64,000 bases of DNA from Methylobacterium tardum (GCF_023546765.1 NZ_CP097484.1:4000001-4064000), one strand, 5' to 3'. Positions 49,888-61,409 are shown, counted from the first letter of the stretch. Numbers and translations are program-made. Notes: generated by a model from the sequence alone, not told the origin.

Positions 49888-50052
49888 GAACACCGACGCC
49901 CCGGGGAAGAGCCCCCTGATGCGCCGGCACGCGACGCGCTGCAAGCGGCCTGAATACCACCCCGATCCCCCTTGTCAGGTGATCGTGACGGTTTCGTGCC
50001 GCGCGGCGCTCAAGCCGGGCGGCCCGATCGCCGCGCGGCCGGTCTCCCGGCG

Positions 50053-50460
50053 TCAGCCCCGGGCGCGATTGAGGCCGATGCCGTCCATAGCGGCCTGATC
50101 CCGGGCCGATTCGGCGGCCCGCTCGGCCGTCCGCTCGCGGTCGTTCAGGATCTCGACCTTCTTCAGCTCCTCGAAGGCCTCGCCCAGCTCCGCCTTCGCC
50201 TCGGCGAGCTGGCCCTCCAGCGCCTGCGCCGACTGGAGCATGTTCTCCCGCCGGGTGGCCGCCGCGCGGGCGTAGGTCGGGTAGGCGAAGTGACCGACGT
50301 CGGTGATGCCGGCGCGCGCCTCCTCGACGGCGACCTCGCGGGCGAGCTCCACCGCCATGCGCTGGAAGTCGGCCATCATCATCTCGATCTGAGTCACACG
50401 CCGGCGCTTCTCGCCGACCTGGAAGCGGCGCAGGCGGATCAGCGTGTCACGCGATTTCAT
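50053..50460 (-). CDS. fliJ: Flagellar protein FliJ
   Basis: The 135-residue helical protein from ATG 50460 (MKSRDTLIRLRRFQVGEK) forms a coiled coil (RRVTQIEMMMADFQRMAVEL; ALEGQLAEAKAELGEAFEEL). FliJ sits between the FliI ATPase ring and the FlhA gate, helping the export motor. It follows fliI with a 61-base gap on the same strand, as usual in Hyphomicrobiales. Confidence 0.9.
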   Translation of the reverse strand: MKSRDTLIRLRRFQVGEKRRRVTQIEMMMADFQRMAVELAREVAVEEARAGITDVGHFAYPTYARAAATRRENMLQSAQALEGQLAEAKAELGEAFEELKKVEILNDRERTAERAAESARDQAAMDGIGLNRARG

Positions 50461-50521
50461 CAGGACGCTCACTCCACGCAACGCTTGAGCCCGCGCCTCG
50501 GATCATGCCCGGGCCGTGCCC

Positions 50522-51874
50522 TTAGGCCCCGCCGACGATCTGGCCGAGCCGTGCGTAACCATCGCCGATGGACGTTGCTTCTTCCTTACCCTGCCCCAGA
50601 AAAGCCTCAAGCTGGGGCATGAGGGCCACGGCCTCGCCGACCTCCTGGGACGAGCCCGCCCGGTAGGCGCCCAGCCGGATCAGCTCCTCCATGTCGGCGT
50701 AGGTCGAAAGCACCCGCCGGGCCCGGCGGACCACCGGCAGGTAGGCCGGATCGCAGGAGCGGGGCATGGTCCGGGACACCGAGCGCAGCACGTTGATCGC
50801 CGGGTAGCGCCCGCGCTCCGCGATGGCCCGCTCCATGACGATGTGGCCGTCGAGAATGCCGCGCACCGCGTCGGCCACCGGCTCGTTGTGGTCGTCGCCC
50901 TCCACCAGCACGGTGAACAGGGCCGAGATCGTCCCCTGTCCCACGCCCGGCCCCGCGCGCTCCAGCAGGCGCGGCAGCTCGGAGAACACGGTCGGGGTGT
51001 AGCCCTTGGCGGTCGGCGGCTCGCCGGCGGCGAGGCCGATGTCGCGCTGGGCCATGGCGAAGCGCGTGATCGAATCGATCATGCACAGGACCTTCGCGCC
51101 CTGGTCACGGAAATGCTCGGCGACCGACAGGGTCACGTAGGCGGCGTTGCGGCGCATGAGCGCCGGCTCGTCCGAGGTCGCCACCACGACCACGGAACGC
51201 GCAAGCCCGGCGGCGCCGAGGTCGTCCTGCAGGAATTCCTGGACCTCGCGGCCGCGCTCGCCCACGAGCCCGATCACCGCCACGTCGGCCGCCGTGTACC
51301 GGGCGAGCATGGAGAGCAGCACCGACTTGCCGACGCCCGAGCCGGCGAAGATCCCCATCCGCTGGCCGGCGCACATGGTCAGGAAGGTGTTGATGCACCG
51401 GACGCCGAGATCGAGCGGGCCGCCGACCCGGGTCCGGGCATGGGCGGGCGGCGGATCGGCCCGGAGCGAATAGACATCCGGCCCCTGCGGCAGCGGCCCG
51501 AGCCCGTCGACCGGACGGCCCAGGGCGTCGATCACCCGTCCCAGCCAGCCGGCGGACGGCCGGATCGCGCCGGCTGATTCGTCGCGCACGTAGGCCGGGC
51601 AGCCGCGCCGCACGCCGTCCAGGGACCCGAACGGCATGGCGAGCGCCCGGTCCCCCTGGAAACCGATGATCTCGCACGGCACCAGCCCGTGGCCGTTGGC
51701 GCCCTCGACGTCGATCCGTCCGCCCAGCCGCATCGCCGCCACGGGGCCGGCCACTTCGACCAGCAGGCCGCGGATCGCCACGACACGGCCGAACGTCTCG
51801 AGCACCTCGACGCGCTCCAGGGCCGCCCGCGCGGCGGCGAGGGACGCAATGGATCTTGCCGAATCCTGTGTCAT
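50522..51874 (-). CDS. fliI: Flagellar export ATPase FliI
   Basis: The 450-residue F1-beta-like ATPase drives unfolding and export of flagellar substrates. Walker A is GSGVGKS at 178-184; the [10 protein letters not shown] stretch and [14 protein letters not shown] follow, with [20 protein letters not shown] near the conserved nucleotide loop. ATG 51874 gives the family length, though the open frame begins at 51916. It is divergent from ctrA and cotranscribed with fliJ. Confidence 0.95.
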   Translation of the reverse strand: MTQDSARSIASLAAARAALERVEVLETFGRVVAIRGLLVEVAGPVAAMRLGGRIDVEGANGHGLVPCEIIGFQGDRALAMPFGSLDGVRRGCPAYVRDESAGAIRPSAGWLGRVIDALGRPVDGLGPLPQGPDVYSLRADPPPAHARTRVGGPLDLGVRCINTFLTMCAGQRMGIFAGSGVGKSVLLSMLARYTAADVAVIGLVGERGREVQEFLQDDLGAAGLARSVVVVATSDEPALMRRNAAYVTLSVAEHFRDQGAKVLCMIDSITRFAMAQRDIGLAAGEPPTAKGYTPTVFSELPRLLERAGPGVGQGTISALFTVLVEGDDHNEPVADAVRGILDGHIVMERAIAERGRYPAINVLRSVSRTMPRSCDPAYLPVVRRARRVLSTYADMEELIRLGAYRAGSSQEVGEAVALMPQLEAFLGQGKEEATSIGDGYARLGQIVGGA

Positions 51875-52012
51875 CGGCCTCGCTCTCAACGCTTCGTTTA
51901 CCGGCCTCCTTAACACTGCGCTTCACGGGCTCGTAGCGGCTCGATCCGGGGCTCGACGACAGCCGAGCTCAACGAAACCGTGCGCTGTGTCCGAAGGACC
52001 ACAGCGGGGATC

Positions 52013-52162
52013 GAATCGTTACGGAAGAAGTACTTACGCCGGAGGTTGCAGGCGGCCTGGACGCGAGCGGATTGGAATCACGAACCGGAGCAGGAGAGGA
52101 GAAACGCAGTTTCTCCTGTCAAGCTCGCGGAAGTGCGAACAAGACGCTTGCGGGTGGGAATC
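52013..52162. promoter_or_regulatory. ctrA upstream region with three CcrM (GAATC) sites
   Basis: GANTC methylation sites lie at 52013-52017, 52075-52079 and 52158-52162 in the 420-base fliI-ctrA gap. Alphaproteobacterial ctrA promoters are known to respond to CcrM methylation at such sites. The rest of the gap is mid-GC and holds a TTAA-N3-TTAA pattern at 52171-52181. Three sites in this length is only a modest excess over chance. Confidence 0.45.
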
Positions 52163-52293
52163 AGGTTTTGTTAACGATTAATCCATAGCGTTCCACGTCA
52201 AGAGCGGCGGAGCGCCCGTCCACAGGCCGGTGGCGGGCGAGCGATAGGGACGTGTCTGCGCGCTGATGCGGCCGGCGGGGCTGGGGACCGACG

Positions 52294-52995
52294 ATGCGGG
52301 TACTTTTGATCGAGGACGACAGCGCGACCGCGCAGAGCATCGAGCTGATGCTCAAGTCCGAGAACTTCAACACCTACACCACCGACCTCGGGGAAGAGGG
52401 TGTCGATCTCGGTAAGCTCTACGATTACGACATCATCCTCCTCGATCTGAACCTGCCCGACATGTCGGGCTACGAGGTGCTGCGCTCGCTGCGCGTGGCC
52501 AAGGTGAAGACCCCGATCCTGATCCTGTCCGGCATGGCTGGCATCGAGGACAAGGTGAAGGGCCTCGGCTTCGGTGCCGATGACTACCTGACCAAGCCGT
52601 TCCACAAGGACGAGCTGGTGGCGCGGATCCACGCCATCGTGCGCCGCTCGAAGGGCCACGCCCAGTCGGTGATCACCACCGGCGACCTGATCGTGAACCT
52701 CGACCAGAAGACCGTCGAGGTCGGCGGCGCCCGGGTGCACCTCACCGGCAAGGAGTACCAGATGCTGGAACTCCTCTCGCTGCGGAAGGGCACGACGCTC
52801 ACCAAGGAGATGTTCCTCAATCATCTCTACGGCGGCATGGACGAGCCCGAGCTGAAGATCATCGACGTGTTCATCTGCAAGCTGCGCAAGAAGCTCGCGA
52901 ATGCCAGCCAGGGCAAGAACTACATCGAGACCGTCTGGGGCCGCGGCTACGTGCTGCGCGAGCCGATGGACGGCGAGGAGCGGATGGCGGTCTGA
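52294..52995 (+). CDS. ctrA: Cell-cycle response regulator CtrA
   Basis: The 233-residue OmpR-type regulator is near-identical in form to known CtrA: receiver with phosphoacceptor D51 in [35 protein letters not shown], then a winged-helix domain with [17 protein letters not shown] and [30 protein letters not shown]. CtrA controls cell division, DNA replication and flagellar genes. Here it lies divergent from fliI and a near-consensus CtrA site precedes flhA. A terminator hairpin follows. Confidence 0.97.
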   Translation: MRVLLIEDDSATAQSIELMLKSENFNTYTTDLGEEGVDLGKLYDYDIILLDLNLPDMSGYEVLRSLRVAKVKTPILILSGMAGIEDKVKGLGFGADDYLTKPFHKDELVARIHAIVRRSKGHAQSVITTGDLIVNLDQKTVEVGGARVHLTGKEYQMLELLSLRKGTTLTKEMFLNHLYGGMDEPELKIIDVFICKLRKKLANASQGKNYIETVWGRGYVLREPMDGEERMAV

Positions 52996-53019
52996 TCCGC
53001 CCTCCAGTTCCGGTTTTGA

Positions 53020-53052
53020 AAAACCCCGTGCGGCCCGGCCGCGCGGGGTTTT
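53020..53052 (+). terminator. Terminator after ctrA
   Basis: AAAACCCCGTGCGG pairs with CCGCGCGGGGTTTT, one wobble pair, ending in TTTTCGCG. It starts 25 bases past the ctrA stop and closes its transcript. Confidence 0.88.
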
Positions 53053-53110
53053 CGCGTTTCCGGGGGCGCGCCCGTCAGCGCGCGCGATGCGGCGTATCCC
53101 GACAGATCCC

Positions 53111-53221
53111 CTCATCCTGAGATGCGAGCGCAGCGAGCCTCGAAGGAGGGCTCCAGCCAGCCGCGCGATCCCTGGAGGTCTCCTTCGAGGTCTCCGCCGC
53201 GCTCCGGCACCTCAGGATGAG
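53111..53221. repeat. Dispersed palindromic repeat, family C, copy 2
   Basis: It opens with CTCATCCTGAGATGCGAGCG and closes with CCTCAGGATGAG, with inner arms CCTCGAAGGAGG and CTCCTTCGAGG. Nearly the same element lies at 48392-48503. It separates the ctrA terminator from the end of the protease gene. Confidence 0.82.
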
Positions 53222-53246
53222 GGGATCGCTTGGAACGGCCGAAGCT

Positions 53247-54008
53247 TCACTGCCGGCCGGAAAAGACCTGCGCCGCGGGGGCGATCACCACGTAGCCGCC
53301 GCAGGGCGCCGCCCGGCTGATCACCGCGCTGGCGACGCCCCAGACATAGGCGCCATCGCGATCCTGCGCGACGACCGGACCGCCGGAATCGCCGAAGCAG
53401 ATCCGCGCTCCGTTCGCCCGGGCGATCGTCAGGCCGGTGCTGCTGGCAGCCACCGGCGTCAGCGTCGCGGTGCGCAGCCGTCCGACCATGCGTCCGGACA
53501 GCCCGGCCCCGGCGATCCGCAGGCTCTTCGGAACCCGCCGCGGATCGGCGGCCAGGGGCACGGGGCGTCGGCCCTTCACGGGCTCGGACAGGCGCAGCAC
53601 CGCGAGATCGAGGGAGAGCTCCGAGAGGCTGACGCCGGACGCGTCGTTCGGCAGCATCTCTCCGGGATCCGGGTTGTAACGCGCCGCGACGCGCGCACCA
53701 TAGACCGGCCGCGTCGGCTCGGTGCCGCGGAAGAACACCACCAGCGCGCCGAGGGGATCGCCGTTCACGCAATGCGCCGCCGTGAGCACGAGGTCGGGGG
53801 CGATCAGCACGCCGGAGCAGCGGGTGAGTTGCAGCGCCTCCTCGGGCCGGGTGATCGTGCCGATGGCGACGGTGGCTTGGGCCAGCGCATCGCGGCCCGC
53901 GGGCGCGCCGCCGTCGATCGCCAGCGCCGGCCCGGCCAGCCCCAAACCGAGCGCCAAGGCCGATAAGGCGCTGGCGCGACGTGCTCCGATGGTCCCGAAG
54001 ATGCTCAC
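53247..54008 (-). CDS. Secreted trypsin-like serine protease (S1)
   Basis: The 253-residue protein begins with a signal peptide (LALGLGLAGPALA). The catalytic triad is visible: His in LTAAHCVNG, Asp in SLDLAVLRLSEP, Ser in CFGDSGGPVV. Two disulfides are likely from the cysteines near RCSG, HCV, CFG and PCGG. It has no PDZ or other extra domain. It lies 120 bases beyond the cysS stop on the same strand and may share its transcript, though no functional link is evident. Confidence 0.9.
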   Translation of the reverse strand: MSIFGTIGARRASALSALALGLGLAGPALAIDGGAPAGRDALAQATVAIGTITRPEEALQLTRCSGVLIAPDLVLTAAHCVNGDPLGALVVFFRGTEPTRPVYGARVAARYNPDPGEMLPNDASGVSLSELSLDLAVLRLSEPVKGRRPVPLAADPRRVPKSLRIAGAGLSGRMVGRLRTATLTPVAASSTGLTIARANGARICFGDSGGPVVAQDRDGAYVWGVASAVISRAAPCGGYVVIAPAAQVFSGRQ

Positions 54009-54128
54009 GTGCTGGTCTCTCCCGGCGAACGGCCCCCGCCGTGACAGATGCGCCCCGCGAAGCGTGGCGCAAGCGGGCGCGAGGACGCGGAGACCGTCAC
54101 GTCCGCGTCATCGGGACCGATCCGGCGT

Positions 54129-55526
<1,398 letters not shown>

Positions 55527-55836
55527 GAAACCCATCCCCCTCCCGGCGCCGCGGATGACGTCCGGCTTGGCGCCGTGGCCGGAAAACCGGCCCTGCCTTC
55601 AACAACCTGCGGGCCCCACGCGGCGAAGAACGGCCGAAACGTGGCACCGCCTCCGGTCCCGGCCCAGCATCGTGTTGCATTGCCGCGACGGCGCGGCCCG
55701 CCCGATGGGGCTAACCCAAAAGCGTGAGGAATTCGAGAAGGTCTTCGCGCCGCCCGGGTAAGGCTTCCTTAACCGCGCCGTCGGACCGTTCGGACAGCGA
55801 TCCTCACGCCACAGATCCTGTGCTTAGGGACATTTC

Positions 55837-56184
55837 ATGCCACGCTCGGCCGCCGGTTACTTCGTCCTCGCCACCGCACTCGCCTGCGCGGGCCTGACGC
55901 ATGTCGCGCTGGCCGGCACGGACGGCGAGACGCCCGCGAAGGCGCCGGCCCGTGTCGAGAAGACCTTTCTGATCCCGTCGAGCGACGGCTACGGCGTCGG
56001 CGAATGCCTGACGACGCCCGGCAGCGACTGCGGCCAGGTCGTAGCCAACGCGTGGTGCGAGGCCCAGGGCTACGCGGCCGCCAATTCCTACGGCGTCGCC
56101 GCCGCCGACGAGTATACCGGCGCCATCAGCCAGCCTGTCCCGACCCCCTCCGAGCGCCCGATCCGCATCACCTGCCAGGACTGA
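55837..56184 (+). CDS. Small exported Cys-containing protein, unknown
   Basis: Of 115 residues, about 26 form a signal peptide (YFVLATALACAGLTHVALAG). The mature chain has FLIPSSDGYGVGECLTTPGSDCGQVV and CEAQGYAAANSYG plus a final ITCQD; four cysteines suggest disulfides. The pattern is a recurring small exported protein of Hyphomicrobiales with no defined role. TAGGGA precedes ATG 55837. It converges with creA, 31 bases away. Confidence 0.72.
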   Translation: MPRSAAGYFVLATALACAGLTHVALAGTDGETPAKAPARVEKTFLIPSSDGYGVGECLTTPGSDCGQVVANAWCEAQGYAAANSYGVAAADEYTGAISQPVPTPSERPIRITCQD

Positions 56185-56215
56185 ACCTGGCAGGATCAAG
56201 CGCGCCGGGCCCGCC

Positions 56216-56728
56216 CTACTTCAGGGCGTCCGCGCATTTCGGCGCCGGCTCCGTGCCCCAGGGCGCCAGCGGCACCGCCGAGGTCGAGTTCTTCGGCGAG
56301 CCCTGAATGACCTTGTCCGAGTAGACCATGTAGATCAGCGCGTTGCGCTTCACGTCGCAGCCGCGCACGATCTGCATCGACTTGAAAATCAGCGAGCGGC
56401 GCTCGCTGAACACCACCTCGCCCTGGTTGAGCTTGCCCTTGAAGGCGATCGGCCCGGTCTGGCGGCAGGCCAGCGAGATGTCCGAGACGTCCTCGGCAAG
56501 CCCCAGCGTGCCCTTGATCCCGCCCTTCTCGGGCTGGGTGTACCAGCAGGCCACCCCCGCGACCGCCGGATCATCGACCCCGTAGACGACCAGCTTGTCG
56601 TTGGGCGTCAGCGGGCGCCAGACAGTCGACTTGTCGAAGATCCGGTCCGGCTCCTGGGCCGCCGCGGGTCCAGCCGCAGCCAGACCGAGGGCCACGAGGC
56701 CAACATAGGTGAGACTCTGAAACCACAT
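56216..56728 (-). CDS. creA: CreA family protein
   Basis: The 170-residue periplasmic protein has a signal peptide (LGLAAAGPAAAQ) and the CreA core: RIFDKSTVWRPLTPNDKLVV, DPAVAGVACWYTQPEKGG, LACRQTGPIAF, VVFSERRSLIFKSMQIVRG and CDVKRNALIYMVYSDKVI. CreA is widespread in proteobacteria but its function is not established. The frame opens 49 codons further upstream, but similarity starts after ATG 56728. Confidence 0.93.
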   Translation of the reverse strand: MWFQSLTYVGLVALGLAAAGPAAAQEPDRIFDKSTVWRPLTPNDKLVVYGVDDPAVAGVACWYTQPEKGGIKGTLGLAEDVSDISLACRQTGPIAFKGKLNQGEVVFSERRSLIFKSMQIVRGCDVKRNALIYMVYSDKVIQGSPKNSTSAVPLAPWGTEPAPKCADALK

Positions 56729-56879
56729 CGCCGGCCAATTCCCCCTCAAGCTTGCCGGCGGGATGTAGGAGGGGTGTCGTGGTCTTGCGAGGGGGCATAG
56801 AATGGCTCCGCTTCGGCCCCGAAGCGCGGATGCGCGCACGCCTAGAATTCTTCGGAGCGCCGCGCACCCGATCAACGCG

Positions 56880-57949
56880 ATGCTGCCAATGCCTCACCGT
56901 CCGATCGTCCGTTCGCTCGGCCGCCTCATCCTGAGCGCGGCCCTCGCCCTCGGACTGTCCAGCACGCTCCTGCAGACCGCCGGCGCGCAGGAAGGCCCAG
57001 CCGCGGCGCCCGCCGCCGAGGTGAAGCCTGCGCCGCAGCTGCCGTCGCCCCAGTGCCGGCGCTACCGGGCCGAGCTCGCCGCGCTCCAGAGCGGCGCCAG
57101 CACGACGCGCGCGCTCAACGATGAGATCGGCCGGCTCGAGGCCTATTTCCGCGGCCTCAACTGCGAGGGCGGCAAGTTCCTGTTCTTCGATACCCGGCCT
57201 CCGCAATGCGGGGCCGTGGAGCAGCGCATCCGCGCCCTGAAGGCCACCTATGGCGGCGCGGTGATGGACGACAGCGGCATCCGCCGGCGCGAGTTGCAGG
57301 GGCTCGTGGCCTCCACCTGCCCGGCGCGGGAGACCTATGCCGGCACGGGCGAGTCCTACGCCAAGGGCGGTCCGCAGATGGTCTGCGTGCGGACCTGCGA
57401 CGGCGGCTTCTTCCCGATGAAGAACCTGCCCGAGGGGCGCGGCGGTGCCGACGAGATGTGCCGGCGCTCTGCCCCGGGACCGAGGCGCAGGCCTATTCCA
57501 TGCCGTACGGCGACGAGGCCCTGAAGCACGCCGCCTCGGTGAAGGGCAGCCGCGCCTACGTGAGCCTCGCCAACGCCTTCAAGTTCCGCAAGGAATTCGT
57601 CCCGAACTGCTCCTGCAAGCCCGCCAACCAGACCTGGGCGCAGTCGCTGGTCAAAGCCGAGAGCATGCTGGTCCGGCACAAGGGCGACATCTTCGTGACG
57701 CCGATGCAGGCCGAGGCTTTGTCCCGGCCGAAGGTCCGCCTGACCCTGGTCGGGCGGGCCGACCGGACCGCGGCGGAGCTCGCCGCCGACGCCGCCGGCC
57801 GCGCCGGAGTCGACACGAAAGGCGGCCTGACACCGGACGAGGCCGGAAAGGGCGAGGCAGCGAAAGTCGAGGCGGCCAAGACCGATCACGTTGCCGTGCG
57901 CATCATCGCGCCGGACGTCGTCGCAGTGCCGCAGCGCCTCACGCCCTGA
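56880..57949 (+). CDS. DUF2865 exported protein, frameshifted
   Basis: From ATG 56880 there is a signal peptide (about 20-40), then QLPSPQCRRYRAELAAL, FFDTRPPQCGAVEQRIRAL and MVCVRTCDGGFFPMKNLP, the DUF2865 signature. The frame is lost at 57463-57464 (CCGGCGCTC); adding one G restores CRALCPGTEAQAYSMPYGD and runs on to 57949, for 356 residues. The last part is Glu/Ala/Lys-rich. The family is common in Hyphomicrobiales and its role is unknown. The conserved cysteines suggest an extracytoplasmic place. Confidence 0.8.
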
Positions 57950-57954
57950 GGCCG

Positions 57955-57974
57955 CCCCCGCCGGTGTGCGGGGG
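57955..57974 (+). terminator. Possible terminator hairpin after the DUF2865 gene
   Basis: CCCCCGC at 57955-57961 pairs with GCGGGGG at 57968-57974 over CGGTGT. No T run follows. It lies five bases past the stop codon. Confidence 0.5.
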
Positions 57975-58027
57975 AACGAATTGGCGCGTCCCGGGTTCGG
58001 CTCGTCCTGAACCGATTTGGGACCGCG

Positions 58028-60109
58028 ATGCGCCTGCTCCGCCTGATCCTCCTCACCGGCACGGTGCTGCCGGGCCTCTTGCTCGTGCAGACCGTCGGCG
58101 CGTCGCCGGACCGGATTCACCTTGCACAGGGCGGACCGGAGGAGCGCGGCCCCCGCGGCGGTGAGCCCCCGCATGGCGGCCCGCGCCCGGAGCGTCCGCC
58201 GCAGGAGCGCCCAGGCCCGCAGCCGGGGCCGCCGGCCGCGCGCGAGCGGCCCGAGCCGCGGCCGGAGCGTGCCGCACCGCCTCCGCCGCCCCGCGAACGC
58301 CCCGAACCGCCCGCCCAGCGCCAGCCGCAGGCTGAGTCGCCCCAGCGGGAGCGCGCGCCCGAGCGCCGCCCGGAGCCGCCAACCGCGCGGCCCCCGGCCC
58401 AGGAGCGGCCGGACCGCCCGCAGGAGCGACAACAGGACAGGCGCGACCGGCAGCCGGATCGTCCGGATCGGGATACTCAGGAGCGTCCGGCACCGGGGCG
58501 GCCCGGCCCCGAGCGGCAGCAGGCACCGGAGCGGGATCAGGCCCCCGCACCGCCGCCGCGCCCCAATCCCGAGCGGCCGCCGGCGCCGCCGCAGCAGCGC
58601 CCGGCACCGGATCGGGATCGCCCGGGTCCGGACACCCAGCCGAACCGTCCCGCGCAACGCGATGCCGCTCCGGACCGGACCACGCCGGACCGCGGGCCGC
58701 CCGGCCAGCGCCCAGGTGGGCCGGGTACGCCCGGCGACCGCCCACAGGCGCCCGACGCGGCGCCGGGCGGTCCCGGCCGGCCGGTCCAGCGCCCGGACAC
58801 ACAGCCCGAGAACCGCCAGTTTCAGAACCGCCCGCAGCCGAGTGCCGGCCCCGGTGCCGAGCCCGGACGACCCGTGCCGCCCAACATGGCGCCGGGCGTC
58901 CCGGGCCGGCCGGTCCAGCCCCAGAATGCGCAGCCCGACGGGCGGCCGCAGGTCCCGCCGAACGGGGCCCCCGGCGCCGAGCCCGGGCGGCCGCTCCCGC
59001 CCAACATGGCACCCGGCGTCCCGGGGCGGCCGTTCGTGCCGCCGGGTCAGGCGCCTGCGCCCGGTCAGGCGCCGCCGCCCGGCGGCGTGCAGCCGGGACA
59101 GCCGCCGGCCGGCGGCCCCGGCGCCTTCAACCGCCCGGGCCAGCCGGGCTATGTTTCCGGCGGCTTTAGCCAGAACGACAATGTGCGCGACTTCGAGCAG
59201 GTCCGCACCGACCGCCGCGAGTTCCGGGAGGACGGCCGCACCTACTACCGCGAGCCCGGCCGGATCATCGTGCAGGACCGCGACCGCTATCTGATCCGCC
59301 ACGACGAGAACGAGCGCTTCCGCGATCTCGACCCGCGCGGCTACCGGTTCGAGCGGCGGGGCGCCGACTTCTACAGCACCGTCGACCGGCCCGGCGGCGA
59401 GCAGATCATCACCGTGACGGACGACGACGGGCGCCTGCTGCGCCGCTACCGCCGCTATCGCGACGGCCGCGAGATCGTGCTGATCGACAACAGCTCTGCC
59501 GGGCCGCTCCGCCCGGTCTACGAGGATGTGGTGGTGCTGCCGCCGCCGGACATCCGGATTCCGCGGGAGCGCTACATCGCCGATTACGCGCAGGCCGACG
59601 AGGGAGAGGTCTATGAGGCGCTGACGGCGCCCCCGGTCGTCGCCGTCGACCGCCGCTACACCCTCGACCAGATCCGCTACAGTCCGGACCTCCGGGCCCG
59701 GCTGCGCGCGGTCGACATCAACACCATCACCTTCGACACCGGGTCGTTCACCGTCACGCCGGATCAGGCTGCCAAACTGTCGGTAATCGCCGCCGCAATG
59801 AACCGCGCTATCCAGGCGAACCCGCAGGAGGTCTTCCTGATCGAGGGATTCACTGACGCGGTCGGCTCCGCCATCGACAATCTGTCCCTGTCGGACCGGC
59901 GCGCCCAATCGGTGGCCACCGTGCTCACGCAGCAATTCCAGGTGCCGCCGGAGAACCTGACCACCCAGGGCTACGGCGAGCAGTACCTCAAGGTGGACAC
60001 GCAGGGCCCGTCGCGGGAGAACCGCCGCGTCGTGGTTCAGCGGATCACTCCGCTGCTGCAGCAGGGCCAGGGTCAGGGACAGGCGGCGCCGCCTCCGCCG
60101 CCGCGCTAA
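58028..60109 (+). CDS. OmpA-family protein with long Pro/Arg-rich region
   Basis: The 693-residue protein has a signal peptide (LILLTGTVLPGLLLVQTVGA). Residues about 35-385 are extremely rich in Pro, Arg, Glu and Gln and surely disordered (ERPEPRPERAAPPPPPRE). Residues 385-560 hold a conserved region with QNDNVRDFEQVRTDRREF and YRRYRDGREIVLIDNS; residues 565-690 form an OmpA-like peptidoglycan-binding domain (FLIEGFTDAVGSAIDNLSLS, RAQSVATVLTQ, RRVVVQRITP). It should bind the cell wall. An approximately 40-residue unit is repeated at 58853-59032. A long ORF on the other strand is only a shadow. Confidence 0.85.
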   Translation: MRLLRLILLTGTVLPGLLLVQTVGASPDRIHLAQGGPEERGPRGGEPPHGGPRPERPPQERPGPQPGPPAARERPEPRPERAAPPPPPRERPEPPAQRQPQAESPQRERAPERRPEPPTARPPAQERPDRPQERQQDRRDRQPDRPDRDTQERPAPGRPGPERQQAPERDQAPAPPPRPNPERPPAPPQQRPAPDRDRPGPDTQPNRPAQRDAAPDRTTPDRGPPGQRPGGPGTPGDRPQAPDAAPGGPGRPVQRPDTQPENRQFQNRPQPSAGPGAEPGRPVPPNMAPGVPGRPVQPQNAQPDGRPQVPPNGAPGAEPGRPLPPNMAPGVPGRPFVPPGQAPAPGQAPPPGGVQPGQPPAGGPGAFNRPGQPGYVSGGFSQNDNVRDFEQVRTDRREFREDGRTYYREPGRIIVQDRDRYLIRHDENERFRDLDPRGYRFERRGADFYSTVDRPGGEQIITVTDDDGRLLRRYRRYRDGREIVLIDNSSAGPLRPVYEDVVVLPPPDIRIPRERYIADYAQADEGEVYEALTAPPVVAVDRRYTLDQIRYSPDLRARLRAVDINTITFDTGSFTVTPDQAAKLSVIAAAMNRAIQANPQEVFLIEGFTDAVGSAIDNLSLSDRRAQSVATVLTQQFQVPPENLTTQGYGEQYLKVDTQGPSRENRRVVVQRITPLLQQGQGQGQAAPPPPPR
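58853..59032 (+). repeat. Internal tandem repeat coding for GAEPGRPxPPNMAPGVPGRP
   Basis: Two 60-base units, at 58853-58912 and 58973-59032, encode GAEPGRPVPPNMAPGVPGRP and GAEPGRPLPPNMAPGVPGRP. They are part of a looser repeat of about 40 residues inside the OmpA-family protein. Such tandem DNA could expand or shrink by slippage or recombination. Confidence 0.75.
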
Positions 60110-60200
60110 GTCGGTCGCCGCGCAGCCATGCCCTGCGCGGCAGTTGACGGCTCGGCCGTGGCATCTCACCACCGGTTGAGGACAGCGGCGCGGGACGGTG

Positions 60201-61409
60201 ATGGACAGCGAAGCGGACGGAGGACTGATCCGGTCGGGCACACCGGTCTTCCGCCGCACGGCCCTGGCGCTCGCGGCCGCGGGGTTCTCGACCTTCGCGG
60301 TCCTCTACGCCGTCCAGCCGCTCCTGCCGATCTACGCCGACGATTTCGGCGTCTCGCCGGCCGAGAGCAGCCTCGCCCTGTCGCTGCCCTGCGCCCTGCT
60401 GGCGGTGGCGCTTCTCGTGGTCAGCCCGCTGTCGGAGATCTGGGGCCGCAAGCGCGTGATGCTCGCCTCGCTGTTCGCCTCGGCGCTGCTCACGATCGTG
60501 GCCGCGCTGGTCCCGGGCTGGCACGGCTTCCTCGTGCTCCGCGCGCTGACCGGCCTGACGGCGAGCGGGCTCCCGGCCGTCGCCATGGCCTATCTCGCCG
60601 AGGAGATGGACGTGCAGGCCATCGGCCTGTCGATGGGCCTCCTCGTCGGCGGGAATGCGCTCGGCGGCATGTCGGGGCGCCTGATCAGCGGCGTCATGGC
60701 CGACCACATGAACTGGCGCATCGGTCTCGCCACGATCGGGGCGCTCGCGCTCGCGGCGGCCCTGGCGTTCTGGCGCTGGCTGCCGCCCTCGCGCCGCTTC
60801 GTGCCGCGCCGCCTGGCGTGGCGCGACGTCCCGGGCACGTTCGGCCATCATTTCCGCGATGCCGGCCTGCCGTGGCTGTTCGCCGAGGCGTTCCTGCTGA
60901 TGGGCGGCTTCGTCTGCATCTACAATTACATCGGCTTCCGCCTGCTCGATCCGCCGTTCTCGCTGAGCCAGACGGTGATCGGGCTGATCTTCTCGGTCTA
61001 TGTCGCCGGGATGGTGAGCAGCCCGGTGACGGGGGAGCTCGCGAGCCGCTTCGGCCGGCGGCGCGTCCTGTGGGTCGCCACGGCGATCGGCCTCGCCGGC
61101 ATCCTGATGACCCTGTCGGACCACATCCTGCTGATCATCGCGGGCGTCGTGGTGGCGACGGTGGGCTTCTTCGGCGCGCACTCGGTGGCCAGCAGCTGGG
61201 TCGGCCGGCGCGCGCTGCGCGACCGGGCGCAGGCATCCTCGGTCTATCTCTGCCTGTACTACCTGGGCTCGTCGGTGCTCGGGACGGCGGGCGGCTGGTT
61301 CTTCGCCCATTCCGGTTGGAACGGCGTGGTGCTGTTCGTCGGCGGCCTGTACGGTCTGGCGCTGATCATCGCTCTGCGGCTGTCGCGCCTCGCGCCGCTG
61401 GCGACCTGA
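60201..61409 (+). CDS. MFS transporter (YnfM/arabinose-efflux-like)
   Basis: The 402-residue protein has twelve membrane helices, with YAVQPLLPIYADDFGVSPAE in the first loop and PLSEIWGRKRVMLAS as loop 2-3 motif A, then SGRLISGVMADHMNWRIGL and ASRFGRRRVLWVATAIG. It is in the drug-H+ antiporter-like DHA1 group. The substrate cannot be read off. GTG 60198 and ATG 60201 are adjacent starts. The methyltransferase gene begins 15 bases after its stop and may be cotranscribed. Confidence 0.9.
   Translation: MDSEADGGLIRSGTPVFRRTALALAAAGFSTFAVLYAVQPLLPIYADDFGVSPAESSLALSLPCALLAVALLVVSPLSEIWGRKRVMLASLFASALLTIVAALVPGWHGFLVLRALTGLTASGLPAVAMAYLAEEMDVQAIGLSMGLLVGGNALGGMSGRLISGVMADHMNWRIGLATIGALALAAALAFWRWLPPSRRFVPRRLAWRDVPGTFGHHFRDAGLPWLFAEAFLLMGGFVCIYNYIGFRLLDPPFSLSQTVIGLIFSVYVAGMVSSPVTGELASRFGRRRVLWVATAIGLAGILMTLSDHILLIIAGVVVATVGFFGAHSVASSWVGRRALRDRAQASSVYLCLYYLGSSVLGTAGGWFFAHSGWNGVVLFVGGLYGLALIIALRLSRLAPLAT

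Noticed and set aside
52171..52181. TTAA-N3-TTAA as a CtrA site at ctrA
   Set aside because: The spacing is three bases rather than seven, so it does not fit the CtrA consensus.
57356..60259. Minus-strand ORF of 967 codons opposite the DUF2865 and OmpA genes
   Set aside because: Shadow of the Pro/Arg-rich coding region; the plus strand has a signal peptide and OmpA domain.
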